In this document: one piece after another, positions 61,003-64,000 of the stretch | Layout: the number at the start of each line of letters is the position of its first letter | How positions within the stretch are numbered: the stretch's first letter is position 1 | NCBI RefSeq assembly: GCF_036492635.1 | Contig: NZ_AP025305.1 | Span: forward strand, 2,852,001 to 2,916,000 | Reading direction: 5' to 3' | Length of the DNA: 64,000 nt | From: Aureibacter tunicatorum | GTDB taxonomy: Bacteria > Bacteroidota > Bacteroidia > Cytophagales > Cyclobacteriaceae | Made by a program: the position numbers and the translations under genes | Notes under the pieces: generated by a model | What the model was told of the DNA's origin: nothing | The model's database searches: none | What the model saw: only the letters and a program-made list of their open reading frames with translations

Positions 61003-61332
61003 ATGAATAAGGACAGAATAGAGCAACTACAAAACTTTTTAAAAAATGATCCCAACGACCCTTTTTTATTGTATGCTCTGGCAACTGAATATAAATCCAA
61101 AGACAAAAACTTAGCCAAGAAGTATTTTGACAAACTCCTCGTTGAGTTTCCTGATTATTGCGGAACCTATTTCCATGCGGCGGCTCTTTATGCTGATTTT
61201 GATGAAATTGACAAAGCAAAAAACATATACGAGGAAGGCATTTCACGTTGCGAAAAAAACAATGAACAACATCATCTTAGAGAGTTGAAAAATGCCTATA
61301 ATAATTTTTTAATTGAATTCGATTTATTCTAA
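61003..61332 (+). CDS. Small TPR-like protein
   Basis: A 109-residue helical protein with about two tetratricopeptide-type repeats: DPNDPFLLYALATEYKSKDK near 17-36 and YCGTYFHAAALYADFDEIDK near 51-70. No signal peptide, so it is cytoplasmic. Divergent from etfB, with 27 bp between the two starts. TATCTTTG at 60978-60985 is a possible -7 element lying against the etfB start codon. The function is unknown, but the arrangement with etfB suggests that both are expressed from one compact divergent control region. Confidence 0.75.
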   Translation: MNKDRIEQLQNFLKNDPNDPFLLYALATEYKSKDKNLAKKYFDKLLVEFPDYCGTYFHAAALYADFDEIDKAKNIYEEGISRCEKNNEQHHLRELKNAYNNFLIEFDLF

Positions 61333-61421
61333 TACCAATCAGTATTTAACATTAAATCAAGTATTTGTTTAACAATAAAACAATTCATCAAAAACAACTT
61401 TTACTCTTGCTCAAAGAATAA

Positions 61422-61429
61422 TAAATTTG
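61422..61429 (+). promoter_or_regulatory. Candidate -7 element upstream of the first deoxynucleoside kinase
   Basis: TAAATTTG matches TAnnTTTG, 42 bp before the ATG at 61472. TTTT at 61399-61402 lies 19 bp upstream in the -33 position, an imperfect match. Confidence 0.4.
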
Positions 61430-61471
61430 TAAGCTGCTTAATTTTAAAATCTCAAAACAATAACGAAGATA

Positions 61472-62095
61472 ATGCATATCGCTGTTGCTGGAAATATCGG
61501 GTCTGGCAAGACCACATTGACAAAAAAACTTGCTGAAAAATACTGTTGGGAACCAAAATTCGAAGATGTAGAACATAATCCATATCTAGAAGACTTTTAC
61601 AATGACATGGACAGGTGGTCATTCCACTTGCAAGTCTACTTTCTAAACAGCAGGTACCAACAAGTCCTAAAAATCAGAGAAAGCAAACAAGCTATCATAC
61701 AAGATAGAACGATTTACGAGGATGCTCACATATTCGCTAAAAACCTTAATGCCATTGGGCATATGACAAACCGTGATTATAAGAATTATTTGGATTTGTT
61801 TGACTGCATGACCCAATTCATTCAAGCTCCAGATCTTCTGATTTACCTAAAAGCGGACATTCCTAAACTACAAAAACAGATTTCATTAAGAGGCCGATCA
61901 TATGAGAATACTATACCAGAAGATTATTTAACCGCGCTTAATGTTCATTATAATAATTGGATAGAAAATTACAAAGAAGGGAAAGTTTTGGTGCTTGACG
62001 CCAACAGCCTGGATTATGAGAATAATACTTCAGACTTTGAATACGTGACCTCTGAAGTTGAAAGCAAGCTAAAAGGACTTTTTGCAACGATATAG
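61472..62095 (+). CDS. Deoxynucleoside kinase, first of a tandem pair
   Basis: A 207-residue dNK-fold kinase (dAK/dGK/dCK family). The P-loop GNIGSGKTT is at 7-15. KFEDVEHNPYLEDFYNDMDR (about 29-48) places the general-base Glu region, the DRT/DRS-type motif is IIQDRTIYEDAHIFAKN (about 72-88), and the Arg-rich LID is SLRGRSYENTIP (about 136). It phosphorylates a deoxynucleoside with ATP in the salvage pathway; the substrate cannot be fixed from sequence, but the motif set is closest to purine-deoxynucleoside kinases. Followed after 14 bp by a paralogue of similar size, and then rluA-like: a likely operon. Near nupC. Confidence 0.92.
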   Translation: MHIAVAGNIGSGKTTLTKKLAEKYCWEPKFEDVEHNPYLEDFYNDMDRWSFHLQVYFLNSRYQQVLKIRESKQAIIQDRTIYEDAHIFAKNLNAIGHMTNRDYKNYLDLFDCMTQFIQAPDLLIYLKADIPKLQKQISLRGRSYENTIPEDYLTALNVHYNNWIENYKEGKVLVLDANSLDYENNTSDFEYVTSEVESKLKGLFATI

Positions 62096-62109
62096 AATCC
62101 AATTTTATT

Positions 62110-62724
62110 ATGCACATAGCGATAGCAGGAAATATAGGCTCAGGCAAAACAACACTCACGCAACTGCTTGCAAACCATTTTAATTGCAATGCAGAGTTCG
62201 AATCGGTTGAAAACAACCCTTATTTGTCTGATTTTTACACAGACATGCCAAAGTGGGCTTTTCATCTTGAGCTTCATTTTCTTAACAGCAGATTCAGACA
62301 AACAAGAAGAATTCAACAATCCAATGAATGGGTGGTTCAAGACCGGTCTATTGATGAAGGAGTTCATATATTTGCCAAAAATCTCTTCGACAGCAAATGC
62401 TTGTCAAAAAGAGATTACAATACTTATATGACACTATACAATTTCATGTTGGAACAAATCAATAGCCCTGATTTGCTAATTTACTTAAAAGCCGATATTG
62501 ATAAATTAGTTTCTCAGATTAAAATGAGAAACCGCTCATTTGAACAAGAGATCCCCGTCACTTATCTAGAAAACTTAAATGCACTTTACGCGGAATGGAT
62601 AAACACCGTTCCTAAAGAAAGGTTGATGGTCATTGACATCCAAAGCACGGATTTCAAAGAAAATCCTAATGACTTTGAAAATATAGTGACTAAAATCGAT
62701 TCTTTTCATTCACAAAGAGTGTAA
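62110..62724 (+). CDS. Deoxynucleoside kinase, second of a tandem pair
   Basis: A 204-residue paralogue of the preceding kinase with the same landmarks: P-loop GNIGSGKTT (7-15), FESVENNPYLSDFYTDMPKW (about 30-49), WVVQDRSIDEGVHIFAKNLF (about 74-93) and LID KMRNRSFEQEIP (about 138). The active-site motifs differ from the first copy (DRSIDEG against DRTIYED; EQEIP against ENTIP), so the two probably have different substrates. Tandem dAK and dGK subunits form a heterodimer in lactobacilli; the same is possible here, but that is inference. It starts 14 bp after the first kinase stop and is followed after 7 bp by the pseudouridine synthase gene. Confidence 0.92.
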   Translation: MHIAIAGNIGSGKTTLTQLLANHFNCNAEFESVENNPYLSDFYTDMPKWAFHLELHFLNSRFRQTRRIQQSNEWVVQDRSIDEGVHIFAKNLFDSKCLSKRDYNTYMTLYNFMLEQINSPDLLIYLKADIDKLVSQIKMRNRSFEQEIPVTYLENLNALYAEWINTVPKERLMVIDIQSTDFKENPNDFENIVTKIDSFHSQRV

Positions 62725-62731
62725 ATAAACA

Positions 62732-63661
62732 ATGAGTGACCTCTTTTTACATGAGTCTATCATTGCTGATAAACTCAACAAACCCACTAGGTTGGACAAA
62801 TACTTGTCAATAACCATAAAAAATAAGAGTCGGTCAACGATACAGGATTACATCAAAAAGGGCAAAATCAGGGTAAATACTAAAATGTCAAAAAGCAATT
62901 ATGTCGTTAAAGAAGGTGACTTAATTGAACTGTTTGAAACATATGAAAAAGAAAATGGCATTAAGCCGATGAACTTTGCCTTGGACATCATTTTTGAAAA
63001 TGATCACTATATCGTCATTAACAAACCATCAGGGATGCCTATGCATCCCGGCCTTGGGAATTATGACAACAGTCTGTTAAATGCTTTAAGTTTTCATTAT
63101 AACAACACCAAACAATTCGAAAACCTGCTTGAGGATTCATTAGTCCAAAGATTAGACAAAGACACAACAGGCTTAGTTGTTGTTGCCAAGACAAAAAAAG
63201 CATATGAAGGACTTTCAAAACAGTTCCAGAACAAGCAAAACCTTCAAAGAACTTACTACGCTCTGTGTTGGGGTACATTCAAAAACAAAAAAGGAACGAT
63301 TCGAAATTACATAGGCAGAAATCCAAACAATTTAAAATCGATAGAAGTGTCAAAGGATAAAAGCTTTGGCAAATTAGCAGTTACTCATTATGAAGTATTA
63401 AAAACTTCAAATAACTTTTCTTGGGTCAAATGCACATTGGAAACTGGCCGAACTCATCAAATACGTGTTCATATGCAGTCAATAAACCATCCTCTTGTGG
63501 GAGACTTAAGATATCAATCGAAGCTTTATCCTCAACGCAACACTCCCAAATCTATCAAGCATCACCTTCTCCATGCCAGTATACTACAATTCAGCGATCC
63601 CGAAAGCTCAAACTTATTAACCTATGAAAATGATCCTGATTGGGGTGATTTTCAATTATAA
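62732..63661 (+). CDS. RluA-family pseudouridine synthase
   Basis: A 309-residue enzyme that isomerises uridine in RNA (rRNA or tRNA). An S4-type RNA-binding region (RLDKYLSITIKNKSRSTIQD near 20-39, KKGKIRVNTKMSKSNYVVKE near 41-60) precedes the catalytic domain. HYIVINKPSGMPMHPGLGNY lies near 90-109. The catalytic Asp is in LVQRLDKDTTGLVVVAKTKK near 136-155, and ETGRTHQIRVHMQSINHPLV lies near 235-254. RluC/RluD/RluA cannot be told apart by eye. It lies 7 bp behind the second kinase, so it is probably co-transcribed. Confidence 0.93.
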   Translation: MSDLFLHESIIADKLNKPTRLDKYLSITIKNKSRSTIQDYIKKGKIRVNTKMSKSNYVVKEGDLIELFETYEKENGIKPMNFALDIIFENDHYIVINKPSGMPMHPGLGNYDNSLLNALSFHYNNTKQFENLLEDSLVQRLDKDTTGLVVVAKTKKAYEGLSKQFQNKQNLQRTYYALCWGTFKNKKGTIRNYIGRNPNNLKSIEVSKDKSFGKLAVTHYEVLKTSNNFSWVKCTLETGRTHQIRVHMQSINHPLVGDLRYQSKLYPQRNTPKSIKHHLLHASILQFSDPESSNLLTYENDPDWGDFQL

Positions 63662-63777
63662 CAAGCATCCTCGTCCACTGGCAATTTATCAATCCGCCCA
63701 AAGCAGATACTCATGGGAGAAACTCATCCATTTTCATTATTAGAATTAATGATTGCATAAATAAAAAAAAAATAAAA

Positions 63778-64000
63778 TTATGTTTTGTTTTTTACTTCAA
63801 AAAGATCAAATTTGGAAAACAAGGAAGAGGAAAATTTCCTATCCTTATTTACTCTAACAACAGAATTAATAGAATGATCTCTCTCCTCACTCAAAATATA
63901 ATCGTCATTACTGTGAATGTCATTGACGTCATTATTATTGAATAATGAGGGAGGATTTGTATTATTATATAAAAAATTATAAAGCCTTTCTCTTGAATCA
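63778..64000 (-). CDS. C-terminal fragment of an unknown protein entering from the right edge
   Basis: The last 73 codons of a minus-strand reading frame, open from 63999 down to the stop TAA at 63780-63778. It is rich in Asn, Asp and Ser (LYNNTNPPSLFNNNDVNDIH and so on) and ends in a basic stretch (SSLFSKFDLFEVKNKT). No domain is recognised; the composition suggests a disordered tail, or a plain non-coding AT-rich stretch that happens to be open. The rest of the gene would lie beyond the right edge. The uninterrupted frame over 220 bp of AT-rich DNA and the direction toward the convergent RluA-like gene support it moderately. Confidence 0.45.
   Translation of the reverse strand, partial: DSRERLYNFLYNNTNPPSLFNNNDVNDIHSNDDYILSEERDHSINSVVRVNKDRKFSSSLFSKFDLFEVKNKT

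Noticed and set aside
60976-61026. Longer etfB start at 61026
   Set aside because: It overlaps the opposite-strand TPR gene start, and MKILVCISHVPDT is the standard ETF beta opening.
1-64000. tRNA, rRNA, CRISPR arrays, insertion sequences, prophage
   Set aside because: No cloverleaf-like tRNA segments, regularly spaced direct repeats, transposase motifs or phage structural genes were found on reading.

Overview
The window is 64 kb of AT-rich chromosome from a member of the Bacteroidota, most likely order Cytophagales or a relative. Four things support this: type IX secretion (T9SS) substrates with both A-type and B-type C-terminal sorting domains plus a PorP/SprF partner; promoters of the TTG - about 20 bp - TAnnTTTG type without strong Shine-Dalgarno sites; a Bacteroidota-style rpsF-rpsR-rplI operon; and families such as DUF4301. 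The genus is a guess from general resemblance (Aureibacter/Persicobacter-like). I see no rRNA, tRNA, CRISPR array, insertion sequence or prophage. The gene content is mostly housekeeping with isolated accessory genes.

Layout. 0-7 kb: the N-terminus of a PfaA-like polyunsaturated fatty acid/polyketide synthase runs off the left edge, divergent from a Crp/Fnr-type regulator and two glutathione-transferase-like genes; then a sugar-lactone-oxidase-like flavoenzyme, a serine-type sulfatase, and two orphan genes. 8-19 kb: a HAD phosphatase, an ABC-F ATPase, asnA, miaA, small unknown proteins, a DtxR/MntR-type metalloregulator and purL. 19-26 kb: an exported EEP-family hydrolase, a T9SS type-A surface protein with a proprotein-convertase P-domain, a charge-segregated coiled-coil orphan and a secreted DPP-IV-like peptidase. 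26-34 kb: rpsF-rpsR-rplI, then a four-gene minus-strand run (K+ channel, recQ, ABM-domain protein, ankyrin protein) and a split ThrE/YjjPB-type exporter. 34-47 kb: fadD-like ligase, redox and envelope genes (DoxX, FAD amine oxidoreductase, OsmC, rhodanese, POTRA-less Omp85-like barrel, BamE-like protein, cytochrome c), lysS, DUF423-thiL, an IscA/SufA-type carrier, DUF4301 and an M48 protease. 47-57 kb: a PorP/SprF gene divergent from a 1819-residue T9SS type-B adhesin-like protein, then a roughly 820-residue orphan. 57-64 kb: the operon etfB-etfA-bifunctional nuclease-nupC, divergent from a small TPR gene, two tandem deoxynucleoside kinases and an RluA-type pseudouridine synthase; the C-terminus of another minus-strand gene enters from the right edge.

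How the genes work together. nupC (nucleoside import) and the paired deoxynucleoside kinases suggest a local nucleoside-salvage theme. PorP/SprF and the large gliding-motility-type protein look like a matched T9SS outer-surface pair. The cytochrome, BamE-like and Omp85-like genes form a likely envelope operon. Nothing in the window assembles into a clear multi-gene novel defence or toxin system. The strongest unexplained items are the orphan at 54.7-57.2 kb, the charge-segregated protein at 23.4 kb, the AT-rich ankyrin gene, and the POTRA-less Omp85/BamE-like pair. Most intergenic hairpins mark ends of convergent genes and are well-formed terminators.
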